A stretch of 64,000 nt of DNA, taken from contig NZ_LBMG01000034.1 of the NCBI RefSeq assembly GCF_001005315.1, positions 1 to 64,000 of the forward strand. Direction: 5' to 3'. Each line of letters begins with the position of its first letter. Within the stretch, counting starts at the first letter, position 1. The stretch is from Kordia jejudonensis (lineage in GTDB: Bacteria; Bacteroidota; Bacteroidia; Flavobacteriales; Flavobacteriaceae). Shown piece after piece: positions 9,219 to 17,387 of this stretch. The notes under the pieces are model-generated. The model was not told the DNA's origin, did no database searches, and saw only the letters and a program-made list of their open reading frames with translations. Position numbers and translations under genes: made by a program.

Positions 9219-9665
9219 TTACGGTCTTCGTCTTTTTTTACCGTGTTGTTTTAACGCCTTTTGCACTATGGTATTAAATTGTTTGCTTTGCTCGGCTGTA
9301 CAGATTTTTTGCACTTCTCTAAAATGATAGAACGTTTTTAAATCTTTTTGACGTGTTTTTTCGCCAATACGCTTTGTCAAATTGTTTACTTTTTCTTCGT
9401 CTAGCGTAGGTTTGGAAATTTCTGCAAATAGTTCATCTTTCAACATTTTTATATCTTCCGAAAGAACTCTCATTGCTTCGTGATGCGCATCGTTTAGTAG
9501 TTCAAATTCTTGCATTTGTGTTTCCGAAAACTGTAATTCTTTGGCGATAAAATTTCCAGGATTTGGTCTTGGCGGACGTTTATCTCCAAAAATTTTAACC
9601 ATAAAAAAACCATTCATCACAACTAGAAAAGCAATTAAAATGTATAGTAAAGTATTTTTTTTCAC
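9219..9665 (-). CDS. Spy/CpxP-like periplasmic helical protein
   Basis: This 148-residue protein has an N-terminal membrane anchor (LLYILIAFLVVMNGFFMVKIF) and a mostly helical, charged periplasmic part. The segment LQFSETQMQEFELLNDAHH, followed by a long amphipathic pair of helices, resembles the LTxxQ-type proteins (Spy, CpxP, 'periplasmic heavy metal sensor'). The C-terminus is very basic (KKRRRP). The start is a GTG at 9665: an ATG overlaps it out of frame (ATGTGA) but stops at once, and no in-frame ATG is near. Position directly after the sigma and anti-sigma genes suggests an envelope-stress or metal sensor or chaperone, which is inference. Confidence 0.75.
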   Translation of the reverse strand: MKKNTLLYILIAFLVVMNGFFMVKIFGDKRPPRPNPGNFIAKELQFSETQMQEFELLNDAHHEAMRVLSEDIKMLKDELFAEISKPTLDEEKVNNLTKRIGEKTRQKDLKTFYHFREVQKICTAEQSKQFNTIVQKALKQHGKKRRRP

Positions 9666-9734
9666 ATGTATAAATTTTTAATAATAAATTAATAATGAGC
9701 TGATTATAAAATTTAAAATGTTCGTTTCATATGC

Positions 9735-10049
9735 TTAGTCAAATAACGAAGCTTGTTCTTCTTGCGATAGTTCATACGCGCTAGCAAATTCAGAAATATG
9801 CGTATTATATTCTGTTGTTGACAGTTGCCAGAATCCGATACTATTGATCACTAAAATACAAATTAGTGTTGCAAATTGTAATTTTGGTGTAAACCATCCG
9901 AAACCTGTTGAAACTACTTCTTCCTTTTCTGAAAACAAACGTTGCATCGTTTTGTCTTTAAAAAACGGAGAAACCTGTACCGCTTTGATTGTTTCTAAAA
10001 CTTCAAAGGCATCATCAATAGGTGTATTTTTATTGTTTGCTGTGTTCAT
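9735..10049 (-). CDS. small one-TM protein, probable anti-sigma partner
   Basis: This 104-residue protein has a cytosolic first half (about 65 residues), one transmembrane helix (LQFATLICILVINSIGFWQL) and a short periplasmic tail. It follows the ECF sigma gene by 38 bases in the same direction, the standard place for an anti-sigma factor. It has no zinc-binding HxxxCxxC motif. I recognise no specific family, so the anti-sigma role rests on topology and context only. A copy of the 33-bp element ends 7 bases before its ATG. Confidence 0.65.
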   Translation of the reverse strand: MNTANNKNTPIDDAFEVLETIKAVQVSPFFKDKTMQRLFSEKEEVVSTGFGWFTPKLQFATLICILVINSIGFWQLSTTEYNTHISEFASAYELSQEEQASLFD

Positions 10050-10055
10050 AACTAT

Positions 10056-10088
10056 TAGTTAGATGTCATATTTAGTAAAAACTTGCGC
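10056..10088 (-). promoter_or_regulatory. 33-bp conserved element, copy A
   Basis: The pattern is CAAGTTTT-N12-CATCTAACTA in gene direction, touching the last base of the sigma gene stop and ending only 7 bases before the anti-sigma ATG. If it is a promoter the transcript would be almost leaderless. Alternatively it is an operator, or the gene starts further in. Confidence 0.65.
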
Positions 10089-10666
10089 TAGATTTCATTT
10101 TTATAAAAATTATCTAAAATTTTCTGTAAATTTTTCTTGGCGCGAAACATGAGCGATTCTACTGAAGATACACTTTTTTCAGTAATCTCAGCAATTTCTT
10201 TATATGGTAAACCATCTACTTTATGCAGTGTAAACACAACTTTTTGTGCTTCGGGCAATTGATGAATGGCTTTAAATATAGTTTCACTTTTCTCTTTATT
10301 TTCTAATAAAATCCCAGGATGATTCATCTCTGTAAAGTACGCAGTTTTATCTAATGGAATTTCATTTCCAAAAATAGATTGCATGAACGCAAATCGTTTT
10401 TTTGTATTTTTCTTTCGGATGAATTCTAAGGATTTATTGGTGGCAATTCTGTACATCCAAGTAGAAAGTTTTGAATTTCCTTTAAATGTTTGAATCGATT
10501 TGAATACTTCTACAAAAACCTCTTGCGCAATATCTTCGGCATCTTCGTTATTAGGCACAAACGACAGGCAAGTACTAAAAACAAGTTGCTCATATTCATC
10601 TAAAAGACGACCGTATGCTTCGCGTTTTCCTGCTCGTAAATCGTTTATAAAAGTAGTTTCACTCAA
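10088..10666 (-). CDS. ECF RNA polymerase sigma factor
   Basis: The 192-residue protein has sigma region 2 (LVFSTCLSFVPNNEDAEDIA and following EVFVEVF), the conserved WMYRIATNKSLEFIRKK segment, and region 4 (LPEAQKVVFTLHKVDGLPYK followed by an HTH ending SSVESLMFRAKKNL). It therefore belongs to the sigma-70 ECF group. The only sensible start is a TTG at 10666; upstream there is no in-frame ATG, and downstream ATGs would remove region 2. It heads the minus-strand set and is divergent from the methyltransferase gene. It is the natural candidate to read the three 33-bp elements found downstream. Confidence 0.85.
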   Translation of the reverse strand: MSETTFINDLRAGKREAYGRLLDEYEQLVFSTCLSFVPNNEDAEDIAQEVFVEVFKSIQTFKGNSKLSTWMYRIATNKSLEFIRKKNTKKRFAFMQSIFGNEIPLDKTAYFTEMNHPGILLENKEKSETIFKAIHQLPEAQKVVFTLHKVDGLPYKEIAEITEKSVSSVESLMFRAKKNLQKILDNFYKNEI

Positions 10667-10716
10667 TGATTTTATTTGAATGTTTAAATAAACTAAAAAA
10701 TCTAAACATAAAACAA

Positions 10717-10724
10717 TACCTTTG
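10717..10724 (+). promoter_or_regulatory. candidate Bacteroidota -7 box
   Basis: TACCTTTG matches the TAnnTTTG -7 consensus of the Bacteroidota housekeeping sigma factor and lies 20 bases before the ATG of the methyltransferase gene at 10744. I see no clear TTTG -33 box at the proper distance. Confidence 0.45.
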
Positions 10725-10743
10725 CGGTTTAATTTTGAAATAG

Positions 10744-11949
10744 ATGCGATTACACAGAAATTTAGTTTTTTCCGTAATAGATGGACTGAACTTAATATTT
10801 AATGAAGGAGCATATGCAGACAAAGTAGTTGAAAAATTACTAAAACGAGACGCCCGCTGGGGAAGTCGTGATCGTAAGTTTGTTGCTGAAACCACTTATG
10901 AAATAGTCCGCTGGAAGCGTTTGTACGCTGAGATAGCTGATATTAAAGAAAATTATTCCCGAGAAAATTTATGGCGCATTTTTGCAGTTTGGGCAACGCT
11001 TAGAGGCATTGAGTTACCCGATTGGAATCAGCTTGCAGGTACGCCAACACGCAGAATAAAAGGTCGTTTTGATGAAGTTTCTAAAATCAGAAAAATTAAG
11101 GAATCTATTCCTGATTGGTTAGATGAATTAGGTGTTTCTGAACTGGGCGAAGACGTGTGGACAAAAGAAATTAATGCGTTAAACAAACAAGCAGACGTTA
11201 TTCTTCGTACGAATACTTTACGTACCACAAAAGAAAAACTACACCAATTATTGGCTACTCTTGACATAGAAACGGAAACCGTAGAAGGACATCCTGTAGC
11301 ATTGCGTTTAAAAGAACGTGGCAATATTTTCAAAAATGAAGCCTTTAAAAATGGTTTCTTTGAAGTACAAGATGCGAATTCTCAATTGGTTTCTGAATTC
11401 TTAGATGTAAAACCAGGAATGAAAGTCATAGATACGTGTGCTGGTGCTGGTGGAAAATCATTGCATTTAGCCGCGTTAATGGAAAATAAAGGCAACTTAA
11501 TTTCTTTAGATATTTACGAAGGAAAATTACGTGAGTTAAAACGTAGAGCACGACGAAATGGTGCGCACAATATTGAAACACGCGTGATTACTTCTACGAA
11601 AGTGATTAAAAAATTACATGACAAAGCCGATCGTGTATTGATTGATGCGCCATGCTCTGGATTGGGCGTTTTACGTAGAAATCCGGATGCGAAGTGGAAA
11701 ATTCAACCTGAGTTTTTAGAAAAAGTAAAAAATACACAACAAGATATTTTACAGCGTTACGCGCGTATGGTAAAACCTGGAGGAAAATTAGTATATGCTA
11801 CTTGCTCTATCTTACCTTCTGAAAATCAAGAACAAGTAACAAAGTTTTTAGCTTCAAATGACGAATTTACACTTATAGAAGACAAAAAGCTTTTAGCATC
11901 TGAATCAGGATTTGACGGATTCTACATGGCGTTACTTGAACGAAAATAA
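10744..11949 (+). CDS. RsmB/NOP-family RNA (cytosine-5) methyltransferase
   Basis: The 401-residue protein has the SAM-binding motif DTCAGAGGKSLHLA and both catalytic cysteines of m5C RNA methyltransferases. One lies in DAPCSGLGVLRRNPDAKW (motif IV) and one in YATCSILPSENQ (motif VI). The N-terminal part corresponds to the RNA-binding region of the NOL1/NOP2/Sun family; it is shorter than in E. coli RsmB and lacks a clear NusB-like domain. 16S rRNA is the likely substrate by family. The next gene follows after 29 bases but is unrelated in function. Confidence 0.9.
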   Translation: MRLHRNLVFSVIDGLNLIFNEGAYADKVVEKLLKRDARWGSRDRKFVAETTYEIVRWKRLYAEIADIKENYSRENLWRIFAVWATLRGIELPDWNQLAGTPTRRIKGRFDEVSKIRKIKESIPDWLDELGVSELGEDVWTKEINALNKQADVILRTNTLRTTKEKLHQLLATLDIETETVEGHPVALRLKERGNIFKNEAFKNGFFEVQDANSQLVSEFLDVKPGMKVIDTCAGAGGKSLHLAALMENKGNLISLDIYEGKLRELKRRARRNGAHNIETRVITSTKVIKKLHDKADRVLIDAPCSGLGVLRRNPDAKWKIQPEFLEKVKNTQQDILQRYARMVKPGGKLVYATCSILPSENQEQVTKFLASNDEFTLIEDKKLLASESGFDGFYMALLERK

Positions 11950-11978
11950 AACCCTAAATTATTTCAATATATAGTACA

Positions 11979-13835
11979 ATGAAAAGAATACTACCCTTTT
12001 TTATCGGATTAATTTCATTAGCAACTTTTGCACAGCAATCGTATTATAATGATGTAAACCTTACCTTAACTGGCACACAATTGCGTGATGAATTGGCAAC
12101 AAAAGTGATCAATACACATTCGAACTCGTTATCGTATTCAGAGATTTGGACAGCTACGATGGTTACTGATTTGGATCCAAACAATTCAAATAATGTTTTA
12201 TTATTATACGGCTGGGAAAATGGAAGTGACGGAGATGTTACGAATGACTTATCTAGAGACAAAAACAATAACGGAGGAAATGTTGGCGAGTGGAATAGAG
12301 AACATACATTTGCAAATTCATTGGCAAGTCCTGATTTAGATGCAAATACCACAAATGGACCTCCATACAGTGATGCACACAATTTACGTTCTACCGATGT
12401 ACAACGAAATGGACAGCGCGGAAGTCGTTTGTTTTCAGCAGGTTCTGGAAATTCTGGAACTGTTGGTGCTTTTTGGTATCCTGGAGATGCCACACTAGGT
12501 GGAATAGATTGGCGTGGTGATGTAGCACGAATTGTAATGTATATGTACATCCGCTATGGAAATCAATGTGCGCCAAATTTAGTAGCAAACGGAACTCAAA
12601 ACAGCGTAGATGCTAATATGATTGATTTGTTGTTAGAATGGAATGCTGCTGATCCAGTTTCGGCTTATGAAGATGTTCGTAATGCATATCACGAAGATAT
12701 TTTTAACGCAACGGCACAAGGAAATCGTAATCCTTTTATTGACAATCCTCGTTTGGCAACACAAATTTGGGGAGGAACTCCAGCAGAAGATCGTTGGGGA
12801 ATTTTTGGCACAGATACCGAAGATCCAACTGTACCAATGAATGTGATGGTAAGCAATGAAACATCAAACTCAATTACTGTTTCTTGGGCAGCTGCCACAG
12901 ACAATGTTGGCGTTACAGGATATGATGTATTTGTAGACGGAATGTTAGCTCAAAATGTATCAGGCACAACTGCTACAGTAAGCGGTTTAGCTGCTTCTAC
13001 GACATATGCATTTACGGTATTAGCAAAAGATGCAGCAGGAAACACTTCTGCATTATCTACTCCAGTCAATGGTACAACACTTGCTGGCGGCGGCGGAACT
13101 GGTGCAAGTTTATACTTTTCAGAATATATAGAAGGTAGTTCATTCAATAAAGCAATAGAAATTGCTAACTACACAGGAAGCACTGTAGATTTAAATGATC
13201 CTACAAATATATATACATTAAAAATTAGTACTAACGGAAACGCCATGTGGAATTCTACCTATACTTTTCCTGCTGGTGCAATGATAAGTGACGGCGATGT
13301 GTATGTCATTGGAAATACTGGTTTGGCTGTTTGTACTGGCGAAGTAGACGATTCGGACGATACTATTACAGGTTTTAACGGAAATGACGCTATCGGATTG
13401 TTTAAAAATGACGTTTTAATCGACATTTTAGGAACACTCGGAGACGGAACAACCTATGCAAGCAATACTACTTTGGTAAGAAAACCAAGTATTGATAGTC
13501 CTAATACAACTTTTACAATTGGCGAATGGGATACGTCCGCTTCAAATACGTGTACCGATTTGGGAAGACATACACAAACATTGAGTACGGAAACGTTTGA
13601 AACAGAAACATTTGCAGTGTATCCAAATCCTACAAGTGGAGATATCGTCTATATCAACACAAAAAATAATGCTGTCATTAGCGCCGTACAGGTGTATGAT
13701 ATGACTGGTAAACAAGTGTTGCTACAAGCTAATCCTGCTACTGAAATTAACATTCAAGGATTACAAAAAGGAATGTATATTTTACAGTTACAAATTGGAA
13801 ATCAATTAATTACTAAAAAATTAATTAGACAATAA
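11979..13835 (+). CDS. secreted endonuclease I with FN3, lamin-tail and T9SS sorting domains
   Basis: The 618-residue precursor carries a signal peptide (ending LATFAQ). The endonuclease I domain (about 20-270) has the signature WNREHTFANSL and further conserved DAHNLRSTD and IDWRGDVAR segments, placing it with periplasmic/extracellular DNase of the EndA type. A fibronectin type III domain (about 280-365) is followed by a lamin-tail-like domain (about 372-535). The Type IX sorting domain (about 545-618) opens with FAVYPNPTSGD and ends with KKLIRQ. It is probably exported to the surface or medium to degrade DNA for nutrients. The three C-terminal domains recur in the next two genes. Confidence 0.92.
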   Translation: MKRILPFFIGLISLATFAQQSYYNDVNLTLTGTQLRDELATKVINTHSNSLSYSEIWTATMVTDLDPNNSNNVLLLYGWENGSDGDVTNDLSRDKNNNGGNVGEWNREHTFANSLASPDLDANTTNGPPYSDAHNLRSTDVQRNGQRGSRLFSAGSGNSGTVGAFWYPGDATLGGIDWRGDVARIVMYMYIRYGNQCAPNLVANGTQNSVDANMIDLLLEWNAADPVSAYEDVRNAYHEDIFNATAQGNRNPFIDNPRLATQIWGGTPAEDRWGIFGTDTEDPTVPMNVMVSNETSNSITVSWAAATDNVGVTGYDVFVDGMLAQNVSGTTATVSGLAASTTYAFTVLAKDAAGNTSALSTPVNGTTLAGGGGTGASLYFSEYIEGSSFNKAIEIANYTGSTVDLNDPTNIYTLKISTNGNAMWNSTYTFPAGAMISDGDVYVIGNTGLAVCTGEVDDSDDTITGFNGNDAIGLFKNDVLIDILGTLGDGTTYASNTTLVRKPSIDSPNTTFTIGEWDTSASNTCTDLGRHTQTLSTETFETETFAVYPNPTSGDIVYINTKNNAVISAVQVYDMTGKQVLLQANPATEINIQGLQKGMYILQLQIGNQLITKKLIRQ

Positions 13836-13851
13836 GTACAATTATTATTTT

Positions 13852-13895
13852 AAAAAAAGCGGTAGTGTTTCCTGTAAATGCTACCGCTTTTTTTT
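13852..13895 (+). terminator. Rho-independent terminator
   Basis: AAAAAAAGCGGTAG pairs with CTACCGCTTTTTTTT around a 15-base loop that can itself pair partly. It lies 17 bases after the endonuclease stop. Confidence 0.9.
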
Positions 13896-13918
13896 ATTTA
13901 GGAGAATTGAAACCGATC

Positions 13919-14071
13919 ATGAAAAAAAACTCTTGTTCTTCTTATGTAAAAGTGTTGCAACAAACGAATCTTTCAACTGAAATCAACATTCAAGAATTAC
14001 GGAAAGGAATGTACATTTGACAGTTACAAATTGAAAATCAACCAATTACTAAAAAACTAATTGAACACTAA
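13919..14071 (+). pseudogene. decayed fragment of a T9SS sorting domain
   Basis: Translated from the ATG at 13919, the frame begins MKKNSCSS and then runs straight into a copy of the last third of the endonuclease sorting domain: ...TEINIQELRKGMYI, then an in-frame TGA at 14018-14020, then QLQIENQPITKKLIEH and TAA. The parent gene has TTA where the TGA stands. An N-terminus of a secreted protein seems joined directly to the C-terminal end of the sorting domain, so this is the remnant of a fourth family member after internal deletion and a nonsense mutation. Confidence 0.85.
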
Positions 14072-14156
14072 AAGTACTACTGAATTTATAAAAGGCGATC
14101 ACATTCACACTGCTAGTATCGGTTTTTTTTATACATTTATGTAAAATTACCATGCT

Positions 14157-15278
14157 ATGAAAAAAATTACTTGCATTGTTATACTACTTGTGTATAGTTT
14201 TCCATGTTTTGCACAGGATACACAAGCACCAACAACACCTACCAATTTTCAATTCTTGACGGACAATCCTTTAAGTTCATTAACTCCAGAATCATTTTAT
14301 GTGGAATGGGAACATGCTACTGATAACGTTGGTGTTGCAAGCTATGAAATTTACATCAATGGAATTTTAGACGAAATAGTTCCTTACGATGGATCAAATC
14401 CTGTTCAAATTCAATATTTTTCTAATTTTCCAAATGGAACCTATTGTCTTACCATGTTAGCAAGAGATGCGGCTGGAAATGCTTCGCCACTAACTGGTCA
14501 AATTTGCAGAAACATCTATGTTATTTATCAAACTGAACCGAATAAACTTTACATTTCAGGGATGCTAAATCATGCAGGAGATGACAAAGCTATTGAATTG
14601 TCAAATCTTACATATCAAAATCTAGATTTATCAGATTTCACCTTAAAAATTAGCTACAATGGTAGTGGCACATGGGACGATGTATATACATTTCCTGCAA
14701 ATGCGGTTGTTTCTACTGGCGATACGTTTATCATAGCACATCCAAATATCTCAATATGTTCAAATTTAGTTGATGATTACAACAGTACCATTACCAATTT
14801 TGATGGAAACGACGTAATTGGATTGTTCAAATACGATGTCTATTATGATACACTTGGCGAACTAGGTAACGCGGGAAGTATTGTTAACAACAATGTATTT
14901 ATGAAAAGAACTTTCATGACCTCAATAATACCTACTACTATTTTTGATGGAGATCAATGGTCAACAGATGGAGATGACGGCACGTGTCCAGATTTAATGG
15001 GATTTGCTGAAAGTTTAGCAATTTTGAGTACCAATGAAGTCGCAACAAACAACTTTCAAATTTATCCGAATCCTGTTCAAGGTAATTTTATATACATTCA
15101 AACTAAAAATAATATAGAAATTAGTGCTATTCAGTTATTCGATATGACTGGAAAGGAAATCATCCGACAAGTAAACCCATCCAATCAAATTAATGTTCAA
15201 GGACTACAACAAGGAGTTTATATTTTACAATTAAAATCTAACAATCAAACCGTTACAAAGAAGCTTATCATCGAGTAA
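14157..15278 (+). CDS. secreted FN3/lamin-tail protein with T9SS sorting domain (paralogue 1)
   Basis: The 373-residue precursor has a signal peptide (ending SFPCFAQ). An FN3 domain follows (about 22-120; NVGVASYEIYINGI and AGNASPLTG correspond to the FN3 of the endonuclease). The lamin-tail-like domain is about 128-290 (DKAIELSNL, LKISYNGSGTWDDVYTFP, ITNFDGNDVIGLFKYD). The Type IX sorting domain (about 300-373) contains FQIYPNPVQGN and ends KKLIIE. There is no catalytic domain. Lamin-tail domains are seen next to secreted nucleases and may bind substrate or surface. This gene is the endonuclease without its nuclease domain and arose by tandem duplication. Confidence 0.88.
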   Translation: MKKITCIVILLVYSFPCFAQDTQAPTTPTNFQFLTDNPLSSLTPESFYVEWEHATDNVGVASYEIYINGILDEIVPYDGSNPVQIQYFSNFPNGTYCLTMLARDAAGNASPLTGQICRNIYVIYQTEPNKLYISGMLNHAGDDKAIELSNLTYQNLDLSDFTLKISYNGSGTWDDVYTFPANAVVSTGDTFIIAHPNISICSNLVDDYNSTITNFDGNDVIGLFKYDVYYDTLGELGNAGSIVNNNVFMKRTFMTSIIPTTIFDGDQWSTDGDDGTCPDLMGFAESLAILSTNEVATNNFQIYPNPVQGNFIYIQTKNNIEISAIQLFDMTGKEIIRQVNPSNQINVQGLQQGVYILQLKSNNQTVTKKLIIE

Positions 15279-15361
15279 ACGTGTTCAAATTTATAAAAAT
15301 GGTCGTATTTTCTTAATGGTATATTTCTTTTTGCTATACTTTTAAACAAAAATTACGCATC

Positions 15362-16474
15362 ATGAAAAAAATTACACTCACTACCTTCTTACTCTTTTTA
15401 TGGAGCGTTTCTTGTTTTGCTCAAGATACAGAAGCGCCAACAAAACCCACAGACGTAACTATTGATTATCAAATTGGTTATTTATCTTGGACTTCTTCTA
15501 CTGATAATATTGGAGTTGTTGCCTACGATATATATGTAAATGATACATTTCGCCTGACCATAAATCATCTTGCAAATCCAACAAATGGGATCACTTTAAA
15601 CGATTTAGGACCATTTACATACGGAGGCATTTATACCTTTAAAGTATTAGCCAAAGATGCCGCAGGAAACGAATCTCCGTTTAGCTATTACAATTCTTTT
15701 GTAGCAGACGATCCGCAAGATATTTATATTCCTGATCAAGTATTTATGTCGAAAATAATGAACGGCAACAATAACGATAAAGCCATTGAAATACTAAATC
15801 TTTCAAGTACTATTTATGATCTATCTGAATTTACCCTAAAAATAAGCTATGACGGAAATACTACTTGGGATGCTACGTATACATTTCCTGCAAACAGTAC
15901 ACTAGGACTATCGGAAAGAATCCGAATTGCAAACTCAGGACACACATTTCCTTTCTGCAATTTGTATGGTGCGCAAGATATTAATTATCTAAATGATGTA
16001 ATTACCAATTTTGATGGCAACGATGCTATTGGACTATTTCATAATGGCGTTTTAATTGATCGGCTCGGAAACTTAGGACAAAATGCAACTTTTATTGAAC
16101 CCAATAAATTAGCATACAGAGCTTTTTATTCCGATCAACACACACCTTGGACACGAGAAACACCAACTTCCTATTATCATATTTGTGCAGATTTTATGGG
16201 AGAAGAATACTTACTGCTCAGCACTCCAGAAGTCGTTGCCAAGAATATTGTAGTGTATCCAAATCCTGTAAGAGGAAATCTATTACTATTTGAAACAAAA
16301 AATAATCAACTTTTACATACGGCTACAATTGTAGACATGACTGGCAAAACGGTTTTAACAACTGCTAAAATTATCAACAATCAACTAGACATACAGACGA
16401 TTACACGAGGAATTTATTTTGTAAAAATTCAATCTGGCAATCAAATCAGCATTCACAAAATGATTCGTCAATAA
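15362..16474 (+). CDS. secreted FN3/lamin-tail protein with T9SS sorting domain (paralogue 2)
   Basis: The 370-residue precursor has the same order as the preceding gene: signal peptide (ending SCFAQ), FN3 (NIGVVAYDIYVND, DAAGNESPF), lamin-tail-like domain (DKAIEILNL, YDGNTTWDATYTFP, ITNFDGNDAIGLFHNG) and Type IX sorting domain (IVVYPNPVRGN to HKMIRQ). It is clearly paralogous to 14157-15278 and to the back half of the endonuclease but well diverged. No enzymatic domain is seen. It is probably transcribed with or just after its paralogue, because no terminator lies between them. Confidence 0.88.
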   Translation: MKKITLTTFLLFLWSVSCFAQDTEAPTKPTDVTIDYQIGYLSWTSSTDNIGVVAYDIYVNDTFRLTINHLANPTNGITLNDLGPFTYGGIYTFKVLAKDAAGNESPFSYYNSFVADDPQDIYIPDQVFMSKIMNGNNNDKAIEILNLSSTIYDLSEFTLKISYDGNTTWDATYTFPANSTLGLSERIRIANSGHTFPFCNLYGAQDINYLNDVITNFDGNDAIGLFHNGVLIDRLGNLGQNATFIEPNKLAYRAFYSDQHTPWTRETPTSYYHICADFMGEEYLLLSTPEVVAKNIVVYPNPVRGNLLLFETKNNQLLHTATIVDMTGKTVLTTAKIINNQLDIQTITRGIYFVKIQSGNQISIHKMIRQ

Positions 16475-16495
16475 ACTACAAAAATACGCTCCAAC

Positions 16496-16528
16496 AAAAA
16501 AGCTCCAAACACAACATTTGGAGCTTTT
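16496..16528 (+). terminator. Rho-independent terminator
   Basis: AAAAGCTCCAAA pairs with TTTGGAGCTTTT around a 7-base loop, with a T-run after it, 22 bases behind the second paralogue. It is nearly symmetric, so it may also serve the convergent racemase gene. Confidence 0.9.
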
Positions 16529-16623
16529 GTATATTACATAATTATGCCAGTAAAAATGTAATTGAAGTATAAAAATATAAACTATTTTCTATTTTTGGAA
16601 ATGATTACAACTATCTTTTTAAA

Positions 16624-17313
16624 TTAATTCAACGCAAAATCAATTGCTTTGGTAGCGTGAATCGTAGTCGTATCAAACACCGGAATTGCAACATCTTCTT
16701 GTTTTATTAGTAACGGAATCTCCGTACAACCCAAAATAATTCCTTCTGCGCCAGCCTGTTGCATACGATCAATAACTTCCAAATAGCGTTGTTTTGAAGC
16801 TGGATTCAGTTCACCTTTTGATAATTCGTCATAAATAATCCTATGAATTTCATCACGATCGTTCGCATTAGGAATCAACGTTTGTATGCCAAAAGAAGCC
16901 AAAATATCTTTATAAAAATCCTTTTCCATCGTGTATTTTGTTCCTAACAAAGCAACCGTTTCTATCTCTTTGGCAATAATTTGTTCAGCCGTTGCTTCTG
17001 CAATATGAATCACAGGAATTGAAACATTTGCACGGACAGCATCTATGGTTAAATGCATCGTATTTGCACAAATTAAAATACAATCGGCACCAGCATTTTC
17101 TAGACTTTTCGCGGCTTGTATCATCAAATCGTTCAACAAATCCCAACGACCTTTGGCTTGTAATGTATGTATGTCTTCAAATTGCACAGTATGAATAATA
17201 CTTTTTGCAGAATGTTTTCCACCAAGTCGTTTCGCGGCCAACGTATTCAATACCTCATAATACAAAATGGTAGATTGCCATGTAATTCCACCAATGAGCC
17301 CAATAGTTTTCAT
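16624..17313 (-). CDS. aspartate/glutamate racemase family protein
   Basis: This 229-residue protein has the two cysteine motifs of the cofactor-independent Asp/Glu racemase family: ILICANTMH in the first half and ILGCTEIPLL in the second. The N-terminus GLIGGITWQSTILYY is typical of the YgeA/RacX aspartate racemase branch. It probably interconverts L- and D-aspartate or another amino acid; the exact substrate is not clear. It is divergent from hutI, with 74 bases between the start codons. Confidence 0.88.
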   Translation of the reverse strand: MKTIGLIGGITWQSTILYYEVLNTLAAKRLGGKHSAKSIIHTVQFEDIHTLQAKGRWDLLNDLMIQAAKSLENAGADCILICANTMHLTIDAVRANVSIPVIHIAEATAEQIIAKEIETVALLGTKYTMEKDFYKDILASFGIQTLIPNANDRDEIHRIIYDELSKGELNPASKQRYLEVIDRMQQAGAEGIILGCTEIPLLIKQEDVAIPVFDTTTIHATKAIDFALN

Positions 17314-17361
17314 AATTAAGAATTTATACGGTTAAAATTAGGGATTTATTCGCTTTGCTTC

Positions 17362-17369
17362 TACTTTTG
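17362..17369 (+). promoter_or_regulatory. candidate Bacteroidota -7 box for hutI
   Basis: TACTTTTG fits TAnnTTTG and lies 18 bases before the hutI ATG. A TTTG occurs at 17354-17357 but is too close to be a -33 box, so support is partial. Confidence 0.4.
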
Positions 17370-17387
17370 TAACTATAAATATAGCGT

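Noticed and set aside
17354-17369. Complete -33/-7 promoter for hutI
   Set aside because: The TTTG and TACTTTTG boxes are only four bases apart, far below the usual spacing of about 19, so only the -7 box is kept.
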